A DNA stretch of 15,674 nt from Zipacnadum sp036504235 (GTDB lineage Bacteria; Armatimonadota; Zipacnadia; Zipacnadales; Zipacnadaceae): positions 1-15,674 of the forward strand of contig DASXVN010000011.1 in assembly GCA_036504235.1 (NCBI GenBank), written 5' to 3'. Positions 1-6,283 of the stretch are shown here, in pieces. Within the stretch, counting starts at the first letter, position 1. Every line of letters begins with the position of its first letter. The notes beneath the pieces were generated by a model. The model did not search any database. It was not told the DNA's origin and was given only the letters and a program-made list of their open reading frames with translations. A program made the position numbers and the translations under genes.

Positions 1-30
1 AACTCCGCGGTCGCCGGCTGATGTAAACCT

Positions 31-816
31 ATGCTAGAAATCGACGAATTAGTAGCGATTATGCAGCGTCTGCGCGGCCCCGCCGGCTGTCCCTGGGACC
101 GCGAACAGACGCACCAGACGCTGATTCCCTGCCTGGTCGAGGAGACGTATGAGCTGGTCGAGGCGGTCGAGGCCGAACAGGCCGACGCCGTCTGCGAGGA
201 GCTGGGCGACCTGCTGTTGCAGGTGGTATTTCACGCGCAGTTGGCCAGCGAGCGCGGCGAATACGACCTGGCCCAAGTGACCCAGGGGATCGTGGACAAG
301 CTCCGCTACCGGCATCCGCACGTCTTTGGCGACGTCGAGGTGGCCGACAGCGATGAGGTCGTCCACAACTGGGAACAGCTCAAAGCAGCGGCGTACGGTG
401 AGGAGCAGCGGCCATCAGCCCTGGACGGGGTGCCCCCCGGACTGCCGGCGCTGCAGCGCGGTCAGAAGCTGCACAAGCGCGCCGCCAAGGTGGGTTTCGA
501 CTGGGCGGACCTCCGCGGCCCTCGCGCCAAGCTCGACGAGGAACTGGCCGAACTGGACGAGGCGATCGCGACCGGCGACCCGGCCCGGATCGAGCATGAA
601 CTCGGCGATCTGCTGGCCTCGGCGGTCAACCTGGCGCGCTTTTTGCGTCTGGACGCCGAGCAGGCCATGCGCGCCGCGAACCGCCGTTTTGAGGACCGTT
701 TTCGCCAGGTGGAGGCCGCCGCGCAGGCGCAGGGCCGCTCCCTGCCGGACATGACCCTGGCGGAGATGGAAGAGCTGTGGGAAGCCGCCAAGGCGGCTGA
801 AAACCATGCGAGTTGA
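31..816 (+). CDS. mazG: MazG-family nucleoside triphosphate pyrophosphohydrolase
   Basis: This 261-residue protein has the full two-domain layout of MazG, an all-alpha enzyme that hydrolyses NTPs to NMP and pyrophosphate and is linked to nucleotide-pool cleaning and (p)ppGpp control in the cytoplasm. The N-terminal repeat opens with the family hallmark GPxGCPWDREQTH (residues 16-28), followed by the metal-binding helix EETYE (37-41) and the EELGD partner motif (56-60). A second helix pair (DEELAE near 168-173, then HELGDLL near 188-194) forms the C-terminal MazG repeat. The length matches E. coli MazG (about 263 residues). The ATG at 31 gives the canonical N-terminus, but the upstream Shine-Dalgarno is weak, so translation may be coupled to a gene outside the window. 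The stop overlaps the next gene by 11 bp, which indicates co-transcription. Family assignment is secure; the in vivo substrate is not visible. Confidence 0.96.
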   Translation: MLEIDELVAIMQRLRGPAGCPWDREQTHQTLIPCLVEETYELVEAVEAEQADAVCEELGDLLLQVVFHAQLASERGEYDLAQVTQGIVDKLRYRHPHVFGDVEVADSDEVVHNWEQLKAAAYGEEQRPSALDGVPPGLPALQRGQKLHKRAAKVGFDWADLRGPRAKLDEELAELDEAIATGDPARIEHELGDLLASAVNLARFLRLDAEQAMRAANRRFEDRFRQVEAAAQAQGRSLPDMTLAEMEELWEAAKAAENHAS

Positions 817-1066
817 CCTGTTTCTGCGCAATTCCGGCATCATCCCCCGCCGCACCCAGGCGCAGAAGGCCTGCGACGGTGGCCTGATTAAGATCAACGG
901 CAAGTCCGCTAAGCCCAGCAGCCCGGTCGAGGTCGGCCAGGAACTGCTGGTGCAACTGGGGATGAGCCGCAAGGTCTACCGGGTCCTGCAACTGCCCAAC
1001 CGGCCGGTCGCCAAGGCCGCGCGTACCGAGTACGCCGAACTACTGGAAAGCAGCGCCCTCGACTAG
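806..1066 (+). CDS. rqcP: S4-domain RNA-binding protein, RqcP/YabO type
   Basis: This 86-residue protein is almost entirely one S4 RNA-binding domain. It starts MRVDLFLRNSGIIPRRTQAQ, continues with a GLIKINGKSAKPSS hairpin and a VEVGQELLV strand, and ends in a short AARTEYAELLESS helix. The pattern closely follows Bacillus subtilis YabO/RqcP, which binds the 50S subunit with peptidyl-tRNA and RqcH during ribosome-associated quality control. The related Hsp15 (HslR) of proteobacteria has the same role but is longer (about 133 residues). The ATG lies inside the last codons of mazG, with an AAGGCGG element upstream. The mazG-rqcP (yabN-yabO) order is the Bacillus arrangement and supports RqcP over Hsp15. 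No RqcH gene is in the window, so the function rests on family and neighbourhood. A weak imperfect stem (1076-1090) lies in the 72-bp gap to ppdK. Confidence 0.87.
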   Translation: MRVDLFLRNSGIIPRRTQAQKACDGGLIKINGKSAKPSSPVEVGQELLVQLGMSRKVYRVLQLPNRPVAKAARTEYAELLESSALD

Positions 1067-1138
1067 CGTCGCGCCCGAGAGCGCTTCTCGCTGTGTCTCA
1101 TTCGAAAGTACCACGATAACCGACAGGAGGATGTATAG

Positions 1139-3841
1139 ATGTCAAGTCTCAAACACGTGTACCTCTCCAACACCGACGTCGAGCCCATCAAGGCGGCGCT
1201 GGCCGCGCAGGGTCGCGAATTGCGCGATTTCCTCGGCGGCAAGGGCTCTAACCTGTTCATCATGACCAGCGAGGGCCTGCCCGTCCCGCCGGACTTCACG
1301 GTCACGACCGACGCCTGCAACGAGTACGTCGCCGCCGGCAACAAGTTCCCCGCCGGCCTGGAAGACGAGATTCTGGCCGCTATGGTCGAGCTGGAGAAGA
1401 TCACCGGCAAAGAGTTCGGCAACCCGGCCAATCCCCTGCTGGTCTCCGTCCGCTCCGGCGCCAAGTTCTCCATGCCCGGCATGATGGACACCGTCCTGAA
1501 CCTGGGCCTCAACGACGCCGTGGCCGAGGGCATGATCGCCCTGACCGGCAACGAGCGGTTCGTCTGGGACGCCTATCGCCGCTTCGTCATGATGTTCGGT
1601 GACGTCGTCATGGGCGTCAAGCGCCATTACTTCGAGGAGGCCCTGGACGAGGTCAAAGCGGCCGAGGGCGTCAAGCTGGACGTGGAAGTCTCCGCCGCCG
1701 GCCTCAAGAAGGTTGTCGAACTGGAGAAGGCCGTGTACGAGAAGCATCTCGGCGAGGCCTTCCCGCAGGACCCCAGCAAGCAGCTCATCCAGGGCGTGCG
1801 CGCCGTGTTTGACTCCTGGAACAACGACCGCGCCATCGCCTACCGCCAGCTCAACAAGATCGCGCACAGCCTGGGCACCGCGGTCAACGTGCAGACCATG
1901 GTCTTTGGCAACATGGGCGACGATTCCGGCACCGGCGTCGCCTTCACCCGCGACCCCTCCACCGGCGAGAAGGCCCTCTACGGCGACTTCCTGCTGAACG
2001 CGCAGGGCGAGGACGTCGTGGCCGGCATCCGCACCCCCGAGCATATCTCGCACCTGCAGGACCTCATGCCCGCGATCTACGACCAGTTCGTCGGCATCTG
2101 CAACCTGCTCGAGAACCTCTACCACAACATGCAGGACCTCGAGTTCACCATTGAGAAGGGCACGCTGTACATGCTGCAGTGCCGCAACGGCAAGCGGACC
2201 GCGCAGGCGGCCGTCAAGATCGCCGTGGACATGGTGGACGAGGGCCTCATCACCAAGCAAGAGGCCGTCATGATGGTGGAACCCTCGCAGCTCGACCAAC
2301 TCCTGCACCGCCAGTTCGACGCCAAGCAGAAGCCCGCTTCGATCACCAAGGGCGTAGCCGCCTCCCCCGGCGCCGCAGCCGGCAAGGTCGTCTTCACCGC
2401 CGCCGAGGCCGTCGCCATGGCCGAGAAGGGCGAGCGCGTGGTGCTGGTCCGCAAGGAGACCTCCCCGGACGACATCCGCGGGATGCACGCCTCCCAGGGC
2501 ATCCTGACCTCCATGGGCGGCAAGACCTCCCACGCCGCCGTGGTCGGCCGCCAGATGGGCAAGCCCTGCGTGGTCGGCTGCAACGCCGTGGAGATCGCCG
2601 CCGATGGCACCCAGATGAACATCAAGGGTAACCTCATCAAGGCCGGCGACTTCCTGTCTATTGACGGCGCGACCGGCGAGGTCATGCTGGGCGATGTCCC
2701 GACCACCGACTCCGAGATCATCCTGGCCATGCGCGGCGATATCGCCCCGGCCGACGCCCCGATGGCCGCGCTCTTCGCCCGGTTCATGCCGTGGGCCGAC
2801 GAGATTCGAGTCCTGGGCGTGCGCACCAACGCGGACACCCCCGAGGACTCGGCGCTGGCCGTGGCCCTGGGCGCGGGCGGCATCGGGCTCACCCGCACCG
2901 AGCACATGTTCTTTGGCGAGCAGCGCCTGCTCACCTTCCAGAAGATGATCCTGTCCGAGAACGTCGAGGAGCGCCAGGCCGCGGCCGATGAGCTGCTGCC
3001 CTACCAGCGCGAGGACTTCTACGGCATCCTCAAGGAGATGAACGGCCGGCCCGTCATCATCCGGCTGCTCGATCCGCCGCTGCACGAGTTCCTGCCCAAG
3101 GACCCGGCCGGCGTCAAGGCCGCCTCCGAGATCAGCGGCAAGAGCGAGCAGGAAGTCATGGACATTTCCGAGTCCCTGCACGAGTTCAACCCGATGCTGG
3201 GGCACCGTGGCTGCCGCCTGGGGATCACCTTCCCGGAGATCTACAAGATGCAGGTGCGGGCTATTTTCCAGGCCGCCTGCCAGCTCAAGAAGGAAGGCCT
3301 GCAGCCGATTCCCGAGGTCATGATCCCGCTGGTGAGTCTCATCGGCGAGTTGGAGATCACCTCCAAGGACGCCAAGCAGGTGGCTAAGGAAGTCATGGCG
3401 GCCGAGGGCGTGGAGTTCGAGTACATGCTCGGCACCATGATCGAGCTGCCCCGCGCGGCGCTCATCGCCGGCGACATCGCCAAGGAGGCCGAGTTCTTCA
3501 GCTTCGGCACCAACGACCTGACCCAGACGACCTTTGGGTTCAGCCGCGACGACGTCGAGGGCAAGTTCATTCCGGCGTACATCTCGCAGGGCATCATCCA
3601 GGTCAGCCCCTTCGAGTCCCTGGATGAGCAGGGCGTCGGTCGCCTGGTGAGCATCGCCTGCAGCGAGGGCCGGGCCGTTCGGCCCGAGCTCGAGCTGGGC
3701 ATCTGCGGCGAGCACGGCGGCGACCCCGATTCGGTGGACTTCTGCCACCGCGTCGGCCTGGACTACGTAAGCTGCTCCCCGCTGCGCGTACCCATCGCGC
3801 GGCTGGCCGCGGCGCAGGCGCAGGTCAAGAACCCGCGCTAA
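1139..3841 (+). CDS. ppdK: Pyruvate, phosphate dikinase
   Basis: This 900-residue cytoplasmic enzyme interconverts pyruvate + ATP + phosphate and PEP + AMP + pyrophosphate. The ATP-grasp domain (about 1-350) carries LLVSVRSGAKFSMPGMMDT and a DDSGTGVAFTRDPSTGE loop. The phosphohistidine swivel domain has GGKTSHAAVVGRQMGKPCVVG with catalytic His465 and the neighbouring Thr463, the position regulated in plant enzymes. The C-terminal PEP/pyruvate TIM barrel shows SFGTNDLTQTTFGFSRDDV and ELGICGEHGGDP with the acid/base Cys856. The length fits bacterial PPDK (about 875-900). The ATG at 1139 sits 8 nt after a perfect AGGAGG (1125-1130). A strong terminator follows at once, so ppdK ends its transcript; eno next door makes PEP, the metabolite at which both enzymes meet. 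The enzyme can run as a PPi-dependent glycolytic or a gluconeogenic step; the direction used here cannot be read from sequence. Confidence 0.98.
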   Translation: MSSLKHVYLSNTDVEPIKAALAAQGRELRDFLGGKGSNLFIMTSEGLPVPPDFTVTTDACNEYVAAGNKFPAGLEDEILAAMVELEKITGKEFGNPANPLLVSVRSGAKFSMPGMMDTVLNLGLNDAVAEGMIALTGNERFVWDAYRRFVMMFGDVVMGVKRHYFEEALDEVKAAEGVKLDVEVSAAGLKKVVELEKAVYEKHLGEAFPQDPSKQLIQGVRAVFDSWNNDRAIAYRQLNKIAHSLGTAVNVQTMVFGNMGDDSGTGVAFTRDPSTGEKALYGDFLLNAQGEDVVAGIRTPEHISHLQDLMPAIYDQFVGICNLLENLYHNMQDLEFTIEKGTLYMLQCRNGKRTAQAAVKIAVDMVDEGLITKQEAVMMVEPSQLDQLLHRQFDAKQKPASITKGVAASPGAAAGKVVFTAAEAVAMAEKGERVVLVRKETSPDDIRGMHASQGILTSMGGKTSHAAVVGRQMGKPCVVGCNAVEIAADGTQMNIKGNLIKAGDFLSIDGATGEVMLGDVPTTDSEIILAMRGDIAPADAPMAALFARFMPWADEIRVLGVRTNADTPEDSALAVALGAGGIGLTRTEHMFFGEQRLLTFQKMILSENVEERQAAADELLPYQREDFYGILKEMNGRPVIIRLLDPPLHEFLPKDPAGVKAASEISGKSEQEVMDISESLHEFNPMLGHRGCRLGITFPEIYKMQVRAIFQAACQLKKEGLQPIPEVMIPLVSLIGELEITSKDAKQVAKEVMAAEGVEFEYMLGTMIELPRAALIAGDIAKEAEFFSFGTNDLTQTTFGFSRDDVEGKFIPAYISQGIIQVSPFESLDEQGVGRLVSIACSEGRAVRPELELGICGEHGGDPDSVDFCHRVGLDYVSCSPLRVPIARLAAAQAQVKNPR

Positions 3842-3852
3842 GACGCAAACCC

Positions 3853-3887
3853 AGAGGGGGCGGCCAAGCGGTCGCCCCCTCTTTTCC
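3853..3887 (+). terminator. Rho-independent terminator of ppdK
   Basis: AGAGGGGGCG (3853-3862) pairs perfectly with CGCCCCCTCT (3873-3882). The stem can extend by a G-T and two further pairs to a 4-nt loop, giving about 13 bp. It is followed by TTTT (3882-3885) and then CC. It starts 12 bases after the ppdK stop codon and separates ppdK from the eno promoter. The T-run is short, but the stem is very GC-rich. Confidence 0.85.
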
Positions 3888-3918
3888 TCCGTCACCCCAG
3901 TCGCGACCGGCCCAGGGC

Positions 3919-3947
3919 TTGACGAACCGCCCCGCGTGGCCTACCCT
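3919..3947 (+). promoter_or_regulatory. Probable sigma-70-type promoter of eno
   Basis: TTGACG (3919-3924), a 17-bp spacer and TACCCT (3942-3947) lie between the ppdK terminator and eno. The -35 box matches consensus at five of six positions and the -10 keeps the conserved TA...T. The implied start near 3954 leaves a leader of about 90 nt. The position directly after a terminator supports the call; the -10 is imperfect. Confidence 0.55.
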
Positions 3948-4044
3948 GTCGCTCAAGCCAAGTCTTCGCACAACCATAGCGCCACCGAGCCGGAGCGGCC
4001 TCGCCGCGTGCCGGGGCGGGGCGCGATCCAAGGAGGGTCCAACC

Positions 4045-5337
4045 ATGACTACCATTGAGGCCATTGCGGCCAGAGAGATTCTTGATTCCCGGGGCAACCC
4101 GACCGTCCAGGTGGACGTGTACCTGGCCGGCGGCGCGCAGGGTCGCGCCGGCGTTCCGTCCGGCGCTTCCACCGGCGAGCGCGAGGCCGTGGAGCTGCGC
4201 GACGGCGACGCCGAGCGCTACGGCGGCAAGGGCGTGCAGTTGGCCGTCAGCAACGTGAACGAGGTGCTCGGCGAGGAACTGATCGGCTGGGACGCCACCG
4301 ACCAGATCGCCATTGACAGCTACATGATCGAGCTGGACGGCACCCCCAACAAGAGCAAGCTGGGCGCCAACGCCATCCTGGGCGTCTCCCTCGCCGTGGC
4401 CAAGGCCGCCGCCGAGGCCGTGGAACTGCCGCTCTACAAGTACCTGGGCGGCGTCAACGCCTACACCCTGCCGGTGCCGATGATGAACATCCTCAACGGC
4501 GGCGCGCACGCGGACAACAACGTGGACCTGCAGGAGTTCATGGTCATGCCGGTCGGCGCCTGCTGCTTTGCCGAGGCCCTGCGCATGTGCGCGGAGGTCT
4601 ACCAGAGCCTCAAGCAGGTGCTCAAGGCGGCTGGCCACTCCACCGGCGTCGGCGATGAGGGCGGCTTTGCCCCCAACCTGGGCTCCAACGAGGAAGCCCT
4701 CCAGGTCATCGTGCAGGCCACCGAGAAGTCCGGCTACACCCCGGGCGAGGACATTCTCATCGCTCTCGACCCGGCCGCCAGTTCCTTCTACTCCAAGGAG
4801 AAGGGCAAGTACGTCCTGGCCGGCGAGGGCCGCGAACTGAGCGGCGCCGAAATGGTGGACTTCTACGCCGACCTGTGCGCCAAGTACCCGATCATCTCCA
4901 TCGAGGATGGCCTGGATGAGAACGACTGGGAGACCTGGCCGACGCTGTGCGCGAAGCTGGGCGGCAAAGTCCAGATCGTCGGCGACGACTTGACCGTGAC
5001 CAACACCGCGCTGCTGGCCCAGGCCATCGAGAAGCAGGCGATCAACTCGATCCTGATCAAGCTCAACCAGATCGGGACGCTCACCGAGACGCTCAATGCC
5101 ATCGAAATGGCCAAGCGCGCCCGGATGACCGCCGTGGTTTCGCACCGCAGCGGCGAGACCGAGGACACCACCATCGCCGACATCGTAGTCGCGGTGAACG
5201 CCGGCCAGATCAAGACCGGGGCTCCCGCGCGCAGCGAACGCGTCGCCAAGTACAATCGTCTGCTGGAAATCGAAGAGGAACTCGGCGACGTGGCCCTTTA
5301 CCCGGGCCGCCAAGCCTACTATAATGTGCGCGGCTAG
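4045..5337 (+). CDS. eno: Enolase (phosphopyruvate hydratase)
   Basis: This 430-residue enzyme converts 2-phosphoglycerate to phosphoenolpyruvate in glycolysis and is usually an octamer or dimer in the cytosol. It opens with the canonical MTTIEAIAAREILDSRGNPT. All catalytic parts are present: the general acid/base pair Glu205 (GDEGGFAPNL) and Lys339 (LIKLNQIGTL), and the Mg ligands Asp242 (ALDPAAS), Glu287 (SIEDGLDE) and Asp314 (VGDDLTVTN). The SHRSGETEDTTIAD signature is intact near the C-terminus. The frame is open upstream to a TTG at 3919, but ATG 4045 is chosen because it has a GGAGGG Shine-Dalgarno at 4032-4037 and the conserved N-terminus. It has its own promoter and is probably co-transcribed with the septum-initiator-like gene 100 bases on, an eno-ftsB-type order also seen in proteobacteria. 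Confidence 0.98.
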   Translation: MTTIEAIAAREILDSRGNPTVQVDVYLAGGAQGRAGVPSGASTGEREAVELRDGDAERYGGKGVQLAVSNVNEVLGEELIGWDATDQIAIDSYMIELDGTPNKSKLGANAILGVSLAVAKAAAEAVELPLYKYLGGVNAYTLPVPMMNILNGGAHADNNVDLQEFMVMPVGACCFAEALRMCAEVYQSLKQVLKAAGHSTGVGDEGGFAPNLGSNEEALQVIVQATEKSGYTPGEDILIALDPAASSFYSKEKGKYVLAGEGRELSGAEMVDFYADLCAKYPIISIEDGLDENDWETWPTLCAKLGGKVQIVGDDLTVTNTALLAQAIEKQAINSILIKLNQIGTLTETLNAIEMAKRARMTAVVSHRSGETEDTTIADIVVAVNAGQIKTGAPARSERVAKYNRLLEIEEELGDVALYPGRQAYYNVRG

Positions 5338-5395
5338 ACCGCGGCGAGCAGGAATCAGGCTCTCGACCGCGAACTAGTTGCCAACAAGCCAGCAG

Positions 5396-5417
5396 ACTAC
5401 GCAGAATTACTACGCAG
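5396..5417 (+). repeat. Pair of 9-bp direct repeats upstream of the FtsB-like gene
   Basis: ACTACGCAG occurs at 5396-5404 and again at 5409-5417, separated by AATT, so the copies lie 13 bp apart. They end 4 bases before the GAGGAGG Shine-Dalgarno of the following gene. They could be a regulator site or a simple duplication; nothing else supports a function. Confidence 0.4.
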
Positions 5418-5437
5418 TAACGAGGAGGATCGCCCGC

Positions 5438-6007
5438 ATGTCCGGGATAGGCTCGCGTCTCCAAGACGCATACCTCCGGCGGCACGGGCCCGTAAGGGTC
5501 ACGACGCGAACCGCCCTGCTGCTGGCGCTGCTGGCGTTGGCCCTCGCGACTCAGGGACGCTTCCTGCACCCTACCTACTACGGCGTCACGCTGTCGGCGC
5601 AACTGATCGAGACGCGCCGACAAGCAGCGGAGCTGACGGCCGAGAACGCGCGGCTGCAAGCCGTTCTCGACTACCTCAAGACGCCGGCTGGACAAGAACT
5701 GGCCGCTCGCTCGGATGTGATGGCACTCAAACCGGGCGAGCGGCTCGTCGTTTTGTCGGAGGCCGCGCAGCAGGCGGCCCCCGAAACCGTGTCGGCCCAG
5801 GCGGGGCGACAACTCACCCGCTTCGGGGACGAGGTGGTGTCGCGCCTCCGGTACGTCGGGGAGGTCTGTAAGATCTGGGGCGGCCTGACGCTGTCCACCC
5901 GACCCGGGCCCGCCTCTGCCGCGCCGGCCGTGCCGCCGGTGCCGCCCGCACCCCCTAAAGCCGCCGCTCCCACTCCGCCCGCGGCTCCCAATACTCCGGC
6001 GGGATAG
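5438..6007 (+). CDS. Septum formation initiator-like protein (FtsB/DivIC type)
   Basis: This 189-residue protein has a short basic cytoplasmic start (1-21), one membrane helix (about 22-38, TALLLALLALALA), and a heptad-rich coiled coil (about 52-80, with LTAENARLQAVLDYL). Then comes a segment resembling the DivIC domain end (TPAGQELAARSDVMALKPGERLVVL). FtsB and DivIC pair with FtsL and FtsQ/DivIB in the divisome outside the membrane. It is longer than the usual 100-125 residues because of about 80 extra residues ending in an Ala/Pro-rich tail (152-189). Start ATG 5438 is preferred over an in-frame ATG at 5378 because GAGGAGG lies at 5422-5428 and the topology is standard from there. Position after eno, and the nearby mazG-rqcP pair, agree with a ftsB/divIC role. 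The sequence is divergent, so a different coiled-coil membrane protein is possible. Confidence 0.75.
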   Translation: MSGIGSRLQDAYLRRHGPVRVTTRTALLLALLALALATQGRFLHPTYYGVTLSAQLIETRRQAAELTAENARLQAVLDYLKTPAGQELAARSDVMALKPGERLVVLSEAAQQAAPETVSAQAGRQLTRFGDEVVSRLRYVGEVCKIWGGLTLSTRPGPASAAPAVPPVPPAPPKAAAPTPPAAPNTPAG

Positions 6008-6023
6008 CGCGAACGGCTCTCTC

Positions 6024-6090
6024 GCCTCACCCCCAGCCCCTCTCCTGCGGGCGCTCGCTGACGAGCGCCCGCAGGAGAGGGGGGTACGGC
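6024..6090. repeat. REP-like inverted repeat, copy 1 (perfect 21-bp stem)
   Basis: The arms at 6037-6057 and 6062-6082 are exact reverse complements around a CTGA loop. They are flanked by a GCCTCACCCCC lead-in (from 6024) and a TACGGC tail. A second, slightly altered copy is at 15551-15616. The right arms (25 bases, 6060-6084 and 15586-15610) are identical. Both copies lie just after the stop codon of a + strand gene, so they may also act as transcript-end or mRNA-stabilising hairpins. No T-run follows the stem. Confidence 0.85.
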
Positions 6091-6188
6091 AAAGGGCATA
6101 TCCTCCACCCCACCTTCGGCTTTGTCGTTCCTCATCTTCCCGACATGTGGCACCCTTACCCCCGCGCGTCCCGACCCCGGACAACGGC

Positions 6189-6208
6189 CACAGGCTAGGA
6201 AGCCTGTG
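6189..6208. repeat. Small palindrome in convergent intergenic region
   Basis: CACAGGCT (6189-6196) and AGCCTGTG (6201-6208) form a perfect 8-bp stem with an AGGA loop. It stands 17 bases outside the minus-strand terminator tract. It may belong to another dispersed repeat family, but only one copy is in the window. The rest of 6091-6188 shows no supportable gene. Confidence 0.5.
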
Positions 6209-6225
6209 CTACCCAGAGCGCACAC

Positions 6226-6259
6226 AAAAAAACAGCGCTGCCCCGAGGGACAGCGCTGT
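6226..6259 (-). terminator. Rho-independent terminator of the BY-kinase gene
   Basis: Read on the minus strand, a perfect 9-bp stem (6251-6259 with 6232-6240, ACAGCGCTG/CAGCGCTGT) encloses a 10-nt loop and runs into seven U residues (6232-6226). It begins 24 bases past the stop codon of the Wzc-like gene. Stem, loop and U-tract are all standard. Confidence 0.9.
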
Positions 6260-6283
6260 CGCTAGGCTGAGGAATCAGGCTCC

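Noticed and set aside
1..21. Possible last codons of an upstream gene (frame ending at TGA 19-21)
   Set aside because: Six codons are too few to support; other frames are also possible.
1076..1090. CGAGA/TCTCG hairpin after rqcP
   Set aside because: Only 5 bp with no T-run; too weak to call a terminator.
1142..3895. 917-codon open frame on the minus strand opposite ppdK
   Set aside because: It mirrors ppdK codon bias (third-position G/C removes stops), has low-complexity Leu/Gly/His/Val-rich sequence and no family motif. The plus-strand gene is certain.
3919..4044. N-terminal extension of enolase from a TTG at 3919
   Set aside because: The extension is not enolase-like, overlaps the likely -35 box, and ATG 4045 has a strong Shine-Dalgarno and the conserved N-terminus.
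3892..5313. 473-codon open frame on the minus strand opposite eno
   Set aside because: Same shadow effect in GC-rich coding sequence; no recognisable domain, and it runs over the eno promoter and leader.
5378..5437. Upstream ATG for the septum-initiator-like protein
   Set aside because: No good ribosome-binding site; ATG 5438 has GAGGAGG at proper spacing and gives standard topology.
5350..6282. AGGAATCAGGCTC occurring near both 5350 and 6270
   Set aside because: A single 13-mer match is expected by chance in a window of this size, and flanks differ.
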